DNA of 64,000 nucleotides from Brasenia schreberi (taxonomy: Eukaryota; Streptophyta; Magnoliopsida; Nymphaeales; Cabombaceae), in the NCBI GenBank assembly GCA_036023115.1, contig JAYKKT010000086.1, forward strand, positions 18,274,501-18,338,500, in the 5' to 3' direction. This document shows, in pieces, positions 1 through 11,034 of the stretch. The notes beneath the pieces were generated by a model. The model worked only from the letters and a program-made list of their open reading frames with translations, ran no database searches and was not told the origin of the DNA. The position numbers and the translations under genes are program-made. The first letter of the stretch is position 1. Each line of letters begins with the position of its first letter.

Positions 1-13
1 TATATATATATAT

Positions 14-66
<53 letters not shown>
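1..66. repeat. (TA)n-(GA)n microsatellite
   Basis: Uninterrupted TA dinucleotides run into about 25 GA dinucleotides at the left edge of the window. Confidence 0.95.
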
Positions 67-69
<3 letters not shown>

Positions 70-99
70 CAAGGCAGTTTAAACATTTGGAGAGGCAGC

Positions 100-298
100 T
101 AGATGGATGGGAGAAGGTGTGAAAAGTTAGATTGGGAGCACTTCAAAAGTGGTAAGAGGAAGAAACAATAAAAAAGGTCCTTTTTTTTGGAGTTAAATGC
201 CAATGTGGCATATAAGATCAAGCGTAATCATGACAAAGCATCCATGTAGCCGACCCAACTTAGTGTGAAAACGGCTTGGTTTTGGTTTTAGTTGGTGG
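100..298 (+). mobile_element. RTE-type LINE 3'-end relic
   Basis: The segment aligns by eye with the conserved 3' end of the LINE family seen elsewhere in this window. It keeps a decayed reading of the C-terminal peptide (an EKLD...K-G-R-K stretch), then the non-coding tail with ATCCATGTAGCCGACCC and a drifted final GGCTTGGTTTTGG. It is strongly 5' truncated and diverged, so it is an old insertion. No TSD is evident. Confidence 0.65.
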
Positions 299-320
299 TT
301 ACCATTGCTTAAGTTTAAGT

Positions 321-975
321 CTATGTCACACGGGTGCGGGTACGGGATACAGCAAATTTCAAAAATTTTGGGTGCGGTGACACGGCTAGGATATATAATA
401 TTATATATAATATTCAAGCTACAACAAGTGAGACATCAATTAACATAAGTATATGACAATAGCAAGTACACAACTTTATATTAAAGCAAAACACATAAAT
501 GGTAAACAGCTACTAATTTCATCATAATACACAAATCAATCTTCACATATCCGGACCCATTTATCCAAAAAGACCCGAACTTCAAAATTTGGTATCGATT
601 TTGAAGTGTGGAATATCCACACAAAAGAAAGTGAACAAGGTCCGCGTTGAGATATTTTCTATGTTCATCGGCAGAGTTTCATGGGAGATGATGGAAGAAA
701 AGCTGAAAAAGCATTTTGGAAACTATGGTGAGGTAACTCAGGTGGTCATCATGGGAGATAAAGTCACGAGTCAACTAAGAGGCTTCGGTTTCATCGTCTT
801 CGCGGATTACTCCCTCTTTGATCGGGTTCTTCAGGATAAATACACCATAGACGGCAGAACCGTGAGTTACAAAAAAAAAAGTGTTTTTTTTTGTCATGCC
901 GCATCGACACGGTGTCGGTGTCGCACCCGTGTCGAGGTCGACACTCCACCTCTTAGAAGTGTCTGTGTAACTTAG
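321..975. mobile_element. Non-autonomous hAT-like element carrying an RRM gene fragment
   Basis: The 655-bp element is flanked by a perfect 8-bp target-site duplication, GTTTAAGT, at 313-320 and 976-983. The termini are inverted and imperfect: CTATGTCACACGGG on the left, and CTAAGTTACACAG on the complement of the right end. GC-rich subterminal motifs (CGGGTGCGGGTACGGG on the left, GTGTCGGTGTCGCACCCGTG on the right) recur at both ends of the related element at 23414-26145, to which the left 225 bp align in inverted orientation. An 8-bp TSD points to hAT. The interior carries a coding fragment of an RNA-binding protein, so this is a Pack-type (gene-capturing) element. Confidence 0.75.
589..870 (+). 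pseudogene. Captured RRM-domain (hnRNP/Musashi-like) fragment
   Basis: The open frame encodes most of one RNA recognition motif. RNP2 reads MFIGRV (family pattern LFVGG-I/V), RNP1 reads RGFGFIVF, and SWE...EEKLKKHFGNYGEV and YTIDGRTV match plant hnRNP A/B-type proteins. The segment has no ATG start of its own at the expected RRM position, lacks a second RRM and the glycine-rich tail, and runs into transposon-end sequence after DGRTV. It lies wholly between the TIRs of the surrounding 655-bp element, so it was most likely captured from a host hnRNP gene. The donor gene is not in this window. No function as a protein is expected. Confidence 0.75.
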
Positions 976-1209
976 GTTTAAGTTTTATGCAGTCAAATTA
1001 CTATTATTTGTTTGTAGCATTTCCTGAGAACACTTTGGTAATTAGAGTAATTAATTGTTTAGCCTGTCAAGAATTCTAGGTGTTATTCATTTTGAATGAC
1101 CGTGAGTTCTTTATTCATGAAGGGACCACGGTAATGCTCATGCCCTTTAATCTTTAAGGTGCTTACATATGTTTTTTTGATTGCTATTTACTGCTCTGAT
1201 GTCAAGCAG

Positions 1210-4012
1210 ATGAGGAGGATTATGCATCTCCGCCTGTTGGTGAAGGTTGTAGTGGCAGTGGTACAAGTGCAAACGTGGGCCAGGTTTTGTTAGTTCTCTG
1301 ATTTCATGTGGAACATTTGATTATGCAATAATAGAGAAACCATTTTGGTGTATCATGTATTGTAAGCTGTTCAAATGCTGCATCAAATGAAGCTAGCAAA
1401 TGATGATATTTTGCATTACTTCCACAAATGGAAGCTTTCTTAGCATGTAATATAATGGAGCGACTTTGAGTTATATCTTTTCTTTCTTAATCTTTTGGAC
1501 ATTTTCATTATGTTGTATAAACGCTCCCTTCCTGCCAGAACCGAGCAACCAAAGAGCATGCCATTTCCAATTGTGACTGTTTTATGTTGTTGTACTGATG
1601 TCATGAAGTTGTATGTAAAGCATGTATGTTTCTGATGTACTCCTGCTATAGTAAAAGTATGAAAACTGCAACACCAAATAGTGAAGTGCCTAAGGAACTG
1701 CAACTTGATCCTGCTTCTTTGGAATTAAATGCTAATATGCCACAAGATCAAGCTCAGCCTATAGGAATCTAAATAATGAAACCACATAGTGTAGGAGAAG
1801 GCCTCATTTTGGGTTCGGTTTTGGTAATAATATGAAAGTGGTTCATGTTTACGTTTGCATTCAAAATTCAAATACAAAAATTGGTGAAACCTGAAGATAT
1901 ATTGGGTTGCTGAGAACAGTGCATCTTCATGTCTTTTAATTATTCTTGCTTGTCTAGTTTGGTGCAGGTATACTCCATCTCCTTCCAAACCTAGTGAATA
2001 ATATAGGCTGAGTTCCAGATGAAGGGGCTGCATGTTGGCAATATCCATGCTTATTTTATAGCGAAGCTTGCAGTTGAAACTTGAAACTATTGTAGTGGAG
2101 ACTTGAGAATAACTGTCTGTTCTGGGCTGCGTTTCTATCACTAATATAAAATTCTTTAAGGTGCCTCCAATCTTCTGCAGAGTTTGATCATTGTGGTGGG
2201 ATTACATCCTATTGATATTTTGACTGCTGTCGTGATTCATATGCCAAGCTAAATACTCTAGAATTGTTATGACACCCGCATTAAGTGCAGGGTGATTTAA
2301 CAGATGGATGAAAAGTGAAGGTTTATAAGTATAATAATATGGTAAGAGAGACCAGAAAGAGCTGATCAGTAAAACAGGTGAAAAGTAGAAGTGCATCAAA
2401 AGAAGAAACAATTATATTATATTATCTAGTACATAGGATCTAGGTTATGTTTTGTTAACCATTAGCATGGCACATGATCGAGCTCTATCGAAACAAAGAA
2501 TCCATGTAGCCAAACCCATCTAGTATGAGAAAAAGCTTAGTTGTTGCTGTTGTCCTATCTACTACATAGGAGCAGGGAGTCCTGAGCCAATTTTAGAGAA
2601 ATATCATTTTGATCAATGTGATTCAATGCATATATACAAGTGTACTTGACAGAAAAAGGAACAAACAAACAAAGTACAAGATGGGAAAGAAAGAGTAATC
2701 AGCGACCAAATGCAGGAAGAGAAAAAAAGAAAGCAAAAGAATCCTCAAGTCTTGTACGTCTTTGCCTGTTTGGGGTGGAGATTATGGGGGGTGGAATGAA
2801 GGAAAACTGGGAAGCAGCTTTGTCATATTCTAGTAAGCCGTGATTCTTGACAAAAGTACTTAAAAACCTAGGTTTTGTATGGTGCATTTTGCAAGTTACC
2901 TTCTCTTAATATCAGCTTTTTACATGAAATCATGATTATATCATACAAGCTGCCAAAAATGGTTATGAGGCGTCATTTAAAGCATCGTCATATGTCTATG
3001 GATTCTTCTTCTCACATGCTTCAGAAGGTCACTAAAAAGATCACCTTTATACTATTGACTATGATGTTTCTTTGATTATTTCTCAAGTATTGATTACGTT
3101 TTGTACGAGAAGTAAATTTCCTTTCCGTCTTATTATCCTTTTCTAACAAGTTCAATTATGTATGTCTCTACATTGACAAACTGCTTTCTTTTTAGGATTA
3201 TGAAATTGTTGCAAACATGACTACTGGTGCCGATATCAAATATTCAGGTACCATTGGAGAAAAAGGCGTATATCTAGTGGATGACGATGTGTCTCTCCTT
3301 CGAGATCCAAATGCTCATTTAAATATTCCTATTTCTGCATTGATTTCTGGAGGGCTATTTGATTCTGAGGAAATGCCATTGCCTTCAGGACAGGAGCAGC
3401 CCCTCTCAAGCAGTTACTCTTTTCCTCAACTGAACGTTGAAAGCCCGAGTAAACTTGAGAATGAAGTCTTCGAATGTGCTGACATGGAAGAGGAATCATT
3501 GGATGCATGCCATGGAAAAGAGGCTACAAACACTACCTTGTCAGAAAACCGTGATAGACATGAAAGTCCTCGAGAAAATTATTCAGTGAAAGGTTGTTGG
3601 GAGCAAAGCTCTAATGATATGATTTCCCCTTATGTGAAGGAATCAGGTGAAGAATTGCCTTTAGTTGATGATGCAATCACTGAACCTGATATAACAAAAG
3701 GAGGTTCTGCATCTGATCAATTGGCCCCTCAAGCTTCTGAAGAACAAAATGTTTATCAGAAATGATGCAGATGTATCAACAAACACTTCCTCCATTTCAT
3801 AGTGGAACACGGACTCTACTTGGGAGCTGGACTTGAGAAGACTTAGATTAACCGTAGGCCACCCTGTTTCAGGTCTTGAAATTGGAAGATGGGATGGGAT
3901 TGGGCTTCCCCTCAACCACCCACAGAATGGAGTTCAGCAGAACTTTTGTCATCACTTTGCTGATCTCAATCCACTGGCTTCAAGATGGAGCCCGATAGTG
4001 CTGCTGCTGTAA
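1210..4012 (+). CDS. Unrecognised gene fragment, acidic serine-rich protein, possibly decaying
   Basis: Two putative exons are compatible in phase. Exon 1210-1283, between an AG acceptor and a GT donor, encodes EEDYASPPVGEGCSGSG and ends in phase 0. Exon 3196-3765, after TTTTTAG, starts DYEIVANMTTGADIKYSG and continues for 190 codons rich in Glu, Asp and Ser. The second exon meets TGA at 3763-3765. The same frame then continues with one further stop through WELDLRRLRLTVGHPVSG and ADLNPLASRWSP to a TAA at 4010-4012, which looks like a formerly coding tail. I do not recognise the family. The 1.9-kb interval between the exons holds two LINE relics. It could be a real gene with altered ends or a pseudogene. 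An upstream start was not found. Confidence 0.4.
1690..1850 (+). mobile_element. RTE-type LINE 3'-end relic
   Basis: The sequence shows the order typical of the LINE family's 3' end: a decayed ...GATC-TGCTTCTTTGGAATTAAATGCTAAT block, then a drifted version of the ATCCATGTAGCC...TAGTGTAGGAGAAGGC tail. It aligns best with the relic at 100-298. It is old and 5' truncated, and no TSD is recognisable. Confidence 0.5.
2439..2555 (+). mobile_element. Short 5'-truncated LINE insertion with TSD
   Basis: Only the last ~110 bp of the RTE-type LINE are present, from GTTAACCATTAGCATGGCAC through ATCCATGTAGCC to the TTGTTGCTGTTG tail. Flanks match over 16 bp with one mismatch: TATCTAGTACATAGGA at 2423-2438 and TATCTACTACATAGGA at 2556-2571. 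This marks a target-primed insertion. Confidence 0.85.
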
Positions 4013-4856
4013 TTCAACTAACAATTTGTTAGGGTTATGGCATATTTTCCTAACTTCAGAAGGGAATAGTAATTTGATGACTTCGATCTAAATGATTTTG
4101 CTGATCTTTCTGTATCATCTCCTTTCCTGAGAGAGAAAACCTTGATGTGAGTATAAATTTCGGCAGCCTATCTGAGATAATGCTTCTTGGCTTGCTGGAG
4201 ACATATGCCAGGACCAGCTTGATGTGACGACAACTATTTTTTTGGTAGGCTCTCCCATAAACCATTTATGTATCAAAATTGTGGTCGCTTCTTTGGAGTA
4301 GCTGAACCATGTCGTATGATTTGGAGACTTCAGGTTTTGTAGATTTAATTGCGACACAGTAGACTGAATTATTGTTCAATCAAGCCGCTAATCAAGTACA
4401 AGAATTGGAAGGCTGTTCCCTAGTTCAAAGGTCTGCAAGTTTAATCATCATTGGATTGCTGAAACTTTCAGAAGAGGTGACCTGTAAGCATTTGAAATTT
4501 AACATGAATCATTATAATCGTTGAGAGCTTTTGCTGACAAGTGTACACATTCTGTACTGGGTAGTTTTATTACTACTAATGCTGATGTTTCTTTTCTCCT
4601 CTTTGGTCGTCGTTGTTGCTATTGTTGACTATGGGGTGATTGATGTTATTGTCTCGATGCTCCTCAGTGTCTTGATGAATATATATGTGTTTGACCTCAC
4701 ACCGGCATCTGCTGTTTACGTCAAAACATCTTCCCCCCTACCCCTGCTGACCCAGGAAATTCCACTCCAGAGATAATTTCAGCCATTTTTTTCATATAAT
4801 CCTTCTTGATTTTTCTAGTTGTCATTTCAAAATGAAGTTAAAACTAAAATTGCATG

Positions 4857-4960
4857 CAGACTGTTGGCTCACCTGGCAGGGCACTTGACTTCTGTGATGT
4901 GCATACCTGGCTTGAACTTCCCCTTCTTGTAACAAAAATAGAAGTTTTGAAATCATTTGA
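4857..4960 (+). mobile_element. tRNA-derived SINE-like element
   Basis: The left end resembles a pol III A box (TTGGCTCACCTGGCA). The body TGCATACCTGGCTTGAA...CTTGTAACAAAAA is shared with copies near 13.0 kb and 13.7 kb. No clear B box remains in this copy. Confidence 0.5.
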
Positions 4961-5341
4961 AATATCTTATTTCATGAAACCATTTATAAGGAGACAATCA
5001 AGTCGTGCTGGTGATTGTGGAAGGCTCATGTTTGTTGTAGCGTGGTTTGTGATTGGCTTTTGTAGTATCATAGTGGTGATGGTGAAGGTGTCTTCAGTTC
5101 AGACTTTCATATTTTGTCGTAATCAAAGAGCTTTTATGGATTCACATTTATCCCAATGTTGAGGTTATAATCTTGCTTCCTTAATTGTAAAAATTCTGAT
5201 ATCATTTCACAGTTTTAGGATTCACATTTCTGGTAGTATTGCGAGTATAATTCATTAAATGCTCAAATGCAATTTCGCATTTCATATAGTATGTTGTAGG
5301 TGGGCTTCATCCACATGGCTATGCAGCTAATGAGAGCACTT

Positions 5342-8300
5342 CATATAACAACAACAACAACAAAGCCTTTTCCCATACTAGACGGGGTCGGCTACATGGA
5401 TTCTTTGTTTTCACATAGCCCTATCATGTACCGTTAACTCACAGGAAGCTAGATCATTCTTTATTGTTTTTTCCCAATACTTTTGTGGTCGTCCACTACC
5501 TCTTTTAATACTTTCAAAATCTAGTTTTTCATACCTTCTTATACGTTCTTCTTTTGATCTTCTTTCTATATGTCCAAACCATCTTAAACGATATTCTCTC
5601 ATTTTATCCTCTATTAGTGCCACTCCTAATTTGTTTCTAATAACCTCATTATGTATACGGTCTTTTCTTGTATGACCACTCATTCATCTTAACATCTTCA
5701 TTTCTGTCACAGACATCTTTTGTATATGTTGATGATTAACTGTCCAACCCTCGTAACTATAAAACATGGTAGGTCTAATTGTTGCTCTATAATATTTACC
5801 TTTTAAATTTAATGGTATATTTTTATCACAAAGAATACCCGATGCTCTTCTCCATTTTAACAAACCAACATTAATTCTATGCGTAACATCTCCATCAATT
5901 CTTCCATCACTCAAAATTGACCCTAGGTATTTAAAACTTTTCTTTTAGCATATACAATGTGTGCCAATTTTAATTTCTATATCCTTTGAAGTAACTAAAA
6001 GATCAAACTTACATTCCATGTATTTTGTCTTTGCTCTACTAAGTCGGAGGCCTTTGCTTTCTAATGTTTTTCTCCATAGTTCTAATTTTCTATTAATTTT
6101 TTCCTTAGACTCCACTAACACAATGTCATCTGCAAATAACATACACCAAGGTACTTCATCTTGAATATGTTTTGTTAACTCATTAATCACCATTATAAAT
6201 AAGTATGGACTTAAAGTTGATCCTTGGTGTAATCCAATATTAACTTCAAAGAAGTATGTCATTCCTTCATAAGTCCTCACACATGTTTGTGCACCATCGT
6301 ACATGTCTCTTATAAGGTTAATGTATGTCAATGATATACCTCTTTTTTTCAATGTTCTCTAAAGAACCTCTCTCGATACCCTATCGTAAGTTTTTTCTAA
6401 ATCAATAAATATCATGTGAAAGTCTTTCTTTTTTGATCTAAAATGTTTCATAAGACGTCTCAAAAGGTGAATCGCTTCAACAATAGATCTGTCACGCATG
6501 AATCCAAATTGGTTCTCTATTGTACTTAATACTTTTCATAACCTATGTTTGGTAATTCTTTCTCACAATTTCATAGTATGGCTCATTAACTTGATACCTC
6601 GATAATTCGCACAATTCTGAATGTCTCCCTTGTTCTTATATATGAGTATAAGTGTACTCGCTCTCCATTCCTCTGATATCTTTTGGTTTCTCCATATTTC
6701 ATTAAATAGTCTTGTGATCCAAGTGATTCATATTTCTCCTAGGATTTTCCAAACTTCTATAGAAATATTGTGCGGTGCTACCGATTTATCACTTTTCATA
6801 TGTTTAAGAGCCTCTTTGACTTCATTCTTTTGAATACGTCGGTAGAAATTGTGGTTTATATACTGTTTTGATTTGGCTAACTCTTCTAAGCTAATACTAA
6901 CATCTTTATTTTCATTGAAAATCTTATAAAAATTGTTTTTTCATCTATTTCTTATATCATCATTTACCACTAGAATTTTTTCATCATCGCATTTGGTGCA
7001 TCTAATGGACTAGAAGTGTTAGGAGCAGAGATTTTGAATATAGTTTGTGCTTACGCACCCCAAGTTGGACTAGAAGATAGTATAAAGACAGTTTTTGGGA
7101 AGAGTTAGATAAGGTGTTTCAAAAGATTCCACAAAGGGAGATGATTTGTTTAGGAGGAGATTTAAATGAACATGTCGGTAAAGAGGTATTAGGATATCAA
7201 GGGATTCATGGAAACTTTGGTTTTGGGGGATATAAACGAGGAAGGTAGGGAGATTTTAAATTTTGCTATGGCATTTGGTCTCTTTATAGTCAATACAATC
7301 TTCAAAAAACGAGATGAACATTTAATTACTTATTAGAGTGGCTTATCACAAACACAAATTGATTACTTTATTTGTAGAAAAAAGATAGAGCGTGTTATAA
7401 AGATTGTAAGATAATTCCAGGAGAAAGCTTAACCACAAAAAATCGACTTTCATTTATGGATTTTCAAATAAAAAATGGACAAAGAAGAAAAGAGTGCATC
7501 GAACTATTCAAACTAAATGGTGGAACCTCAAAAGCGAGAAAGAAGACATATTTAAACAGAAAGTCCTTCAAGAATATGTTTGGAATTATGTTGGCACACC
7601 TTGTGATATGTGGAACAATATGGCTATACATATTAGGAAAGTGGCGAAAGATGTATTAGGGGTATCTAAGGGAGGTGTACCGGCACAAAAAGAAGCTTGG
7701 TGGTGGAGTGAAGTAGTACAAAATAAAATCAAGGCAAAAAGGGCATCATACAAATTACATTATGCTAAGAAAACTAGTGAAACTTTAGAAGCATATAAGA
7801 AAGCAAAGAAGGAAGCGAAAAAGGCCGTTAGTGAAACAAAAGTTAAGATTTGGGAGGACTTATATAAAAAACTCAACTCAAAGAGGGTGAAAGAGATATT
7901 TTTAGGATAGCTAGGGCTAAAGATAAGAAAACTAAAGATCTTAATTATGTTAGATGCATAAAAGACGAGGATGAAAAAATTCTAGTTGCAAATGATGATA
8001 TAAGAAATAGATGGAAAAACTATTTTTATAATCTTTTTAATGAAAATAAAGATGTTAGTATTAGTTTAGGAAATTTAGCCAAGTCAGAAAAGTATATAAA
8101 CCACAATTTCTATCGACGTATTCAAAAGAATGAAGTCAAAGAGGCTCTTAAACATATGATGGGTGGTAAATCGATAGGAACAGATAATATTTCTATAGAA
8201 GTTTGGAAAATACTAGGAGAAATAGGAATCACTTGGCTCACAAGACTATTAAATGAAATATGAAAAAACCAAAAGATGCTCGAGGAATGGAGAACAAGTA

Positions 8301-10302
8301 CACTTATACCCATATATAAGAACAAGGGAGACATTCAAAATTGTGCGAATTATCGAGGTATCAAGTTAATGAGTCATACTATGAAATTATGAGAAAGAAT
8401 TATCGAACGTAGGTTAAGACAAATATCAAGTACAATAGAGAACCAATTTGGATTCGTGCCAGGCAGATCTACTATTGAAGCGATTCACCTTTTGAGACGT
8501 CTTATGGAACATTTTAGAGCAAAAAAGGAAGACCTTCACATGATATTTATTGATCTAGAAAAAACTGATGATAGGGTAATGAGGGAGGTTCTTTGGAGAA
8601 CTTTGAAAAAAAGAGGTATCCCATTGACATATATTAGCCTTATAAGAGACATGTATGATGGTGCAAAAACATGTGTGAGGACTCATGAAGGAACGACAGA
8701 CTTCTTTGAAGTTAATATTGGGTTACATCAAGGATCAACTTTAAGTCCATACTTATTTATAATGGTGACGGATGAGTTAACAAAACATATTCAAGATGAA
8801 GTACCTTGATGTATGTTATTTGCAGATGACATTGTATTAGTGGAGGAGTCTAAGGAAAAAGTTAATAGAAAATTGGAACTATGGAGAGAAACATTAGAAA
8901 GCAAAGGCCTCCGACTTAGTAGAACAAAGACAAATATATGGAATGTAAGTTTGATCATCTAGTTACTTCAGAGGACATAAAAATTAAAATTGGCACACAT
9001 TACATTACCCAAAAGGAAAGTTTTAAATACCTAGGGTCAATTTTTCAGAGTGATGGAAGAATTGATTGAGATGTTACGCATAGAATTAATGCTGGTTGGT
9101 TAAAATGGAGAGGAGCATAAGGTATTCTTTGTGATAAGAAGATACCATTAAAATTGAAAGGTAAATATTATAGAGCAGCAATTAGGCCTGCCATGTTTTA
9201 TGGTTATGAGTGTTGGTCAGTTAATCATCAACATGTACAAAAGATGTCTATGACAGAAATAAAGATGTTGAGATGAATGAGTGGTCATACAAGAAAAGAC
9301 CGTATACATAATGAGGTTATTAGAAACAAATTAGGAGTGGCACCAATAGAAGATAAAATGAGAGAATATCATTTAAGGTGGTTTGAACATATAGAAAGAA
9401 GATCAAAAGAAGAACCTGTAAGAAGGTTAGAAAAACTAAATTTGAAAAGTATTAAAAGAGGTAGAGGACGACCACAAAAGTATTGGAAAGAAACAATAAA
9501 GAATGATCTAGCTTATTGTGAGTTAACTGCTAACATGACACACGATAGGGATCTGTGGAAACAAAGAATCCATGTAGCCGACCACGTCTAGTATGGGAAA
9601 AGGCTTAGTTGTTGTTGTTGTTGCATTTGGTGCATCTAACAGAATTAAGATCTTTAGTTTTATTATCTCTAGCCCTACCTATCCTAACAATCTCTTTCAC
9701 CCTTTTTTAGTTGAGTTTTTATATAAATCCTCCCAAAAATTTCCTTTTGCTTCTCTGACAGTCTTTTTCGCTTCCTTCTTTGCTTTCTTATAAGCCTCAA
9801 AAGTTTCACTAGTTTTCTTAGCATAATCTAATTTGTAACATGTCCTATTTGCTTTTGATTTTATTTTGCACTACTTCACTCCACCATCAAGCTTCTTTTT
9901 GTGCCGGTACACCTCCCTTAGATTCATCTAACACATCTTTCGCCACTTTTCTAATATGTGTAGCCATATTGTTTCACGTATCCTAAGGTGTACCAATATA
10001 ATTCCAAGTGTCTCCTTGAAATGCTTTCTGATTAAATATATCTTCTTTCTCGCTTTTGAGGTTCCACCATTTAGTATGAATGAATTGCTCGATGCATTCT
10101 TTTCTTTTTTGTTTACTTTTTTATCTATATATCCATAACTAAAAGTCTTGGGTGGTTAAGCTTTCTCTTGGAATTACCTTGCAATCTTTACAACACACTC
10201 TATTTTTTTTTCTATAAATAAAATAATCAATTTGTGTTTGTGGTAAACCACTCTTATAAGTAATTAAATGTTCATATCGTTTTTTGAATATTGTATTGAC
10301 TA
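5342..10302 (-). mobile_element. RTE-type LINE (outer copy), interrupted by a second LINE
   Basis: The 3' end lies at 5342 (complement ends GTTGTTGTTG) and the 5'-truncated end at 10302. A 14-bp TSD, TAATGAGAGCACTT, flanks it at 5328-5341 and 10303-10316. Reading the complement upward gives the C-terminal [18 protein letters not shown] block, reverse transcriptase with FADDIVLV (near 6130-6150) and GLHQGSTLSPYLF, then, beyond 9640, the linker and the end of the endonuclease domain (TQIDYFIYRKK). A plus-strand LINE and its 17-bp TSD occupy 6989-9622. Without that insertion the element is about 2.3 kb. The reading frame has frameshifts and stops, so it is not autonomous. Confidence 0.9.
7006..9622 (+). 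mobile_element. RTE-type LINE (inner copy) nested in the outer LINE
   Basis: A 2.6-kb 5'-truncated LINE starts in the endonuclease domain (LNIVCAYAPQVG, then ICLGGDLNEHVGK) and continues through reverse transcriptase: [46 protein letters not shown] and the catalytic [10 protein letters not shown]. It ends in [36 protein letters not shown] and a GTTGTTGTTGTTG tail. The 17-bp TSD GCATTTGGTGCATCTAA is at 6989-7005 and 9623-9639. Several stops and frameshifts break the frame, for example TGA just before CMLFADD. It is younger than the outer LINE that it interrupts. Confidence 0.93.
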
Positions 10303-10316
10303 TAATGAGAGCACTT

Positions 10317-11034
10317 AAGATACTAACATAAAAATATATCTTAGGGGAAAACATCATCTGAGCGCTGAGACCCAGTTGCACCTCCAATAGCATGAAACCC
10401 CTGCCAGGACCCTCACATTAGGGAGCTTTACCAGTGTTCGGCAGTACTGCAAATGAAAATAATTTAAACTTGCGAAAAGAGGCACATTATTTTTAGGGGA
10501 GCAAATGGCATGGAGCTGTGCAGAAGGCATGCTAACTTGTCTAGCAAATTCAGGTTAATATGTTTCTGCACCATGCATGATAATCACACATCTTTGATTT
10601 AATTCACCATATTGCTATCTCTGTTCTTTTCCATATAATGCAGGGCATCCATGAGCTTTACTTCTTGTCGTGTCTCAGCTTATGCCTGGACAGCTGAATC
10701 TTGTTTTCCTTTATGAATCAGTACCAAGATAATCACCTTTTTTTTTATAAAGAGATAATCAATCCTTTTTCTAGCTTTAAACATAACTTTTTCGAAGATG
10801 ATCATACCCAATATATATCTGGGATAAAGGTCATGGCCTAAATTTTGGATCCGGAGAGTCGATTCCTCTCGTTGAAATCAAGAAAGAAATTAAAACTCTC
10901 ATCATCGTTTCTAATGAGTGCAACAATTTCTTCACAATGATGCAACAGTTTTGATCAGAGAAGGAGGCATCTCAATTTGATACAAGCACAAACATATCAA
11001 CAAATTCACATGCCGAAAGTTGTCAAATGGTCTT
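10317..11034. other. Intergenic stretch downstream of LHCB3
   Basis: No gene, repeat family or RNA was recognised. Short open frames here have no family features. The part next to 11034 is the likely 3' UTR of the minus-strand LHCB3 gene. Confidence 0.4.
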
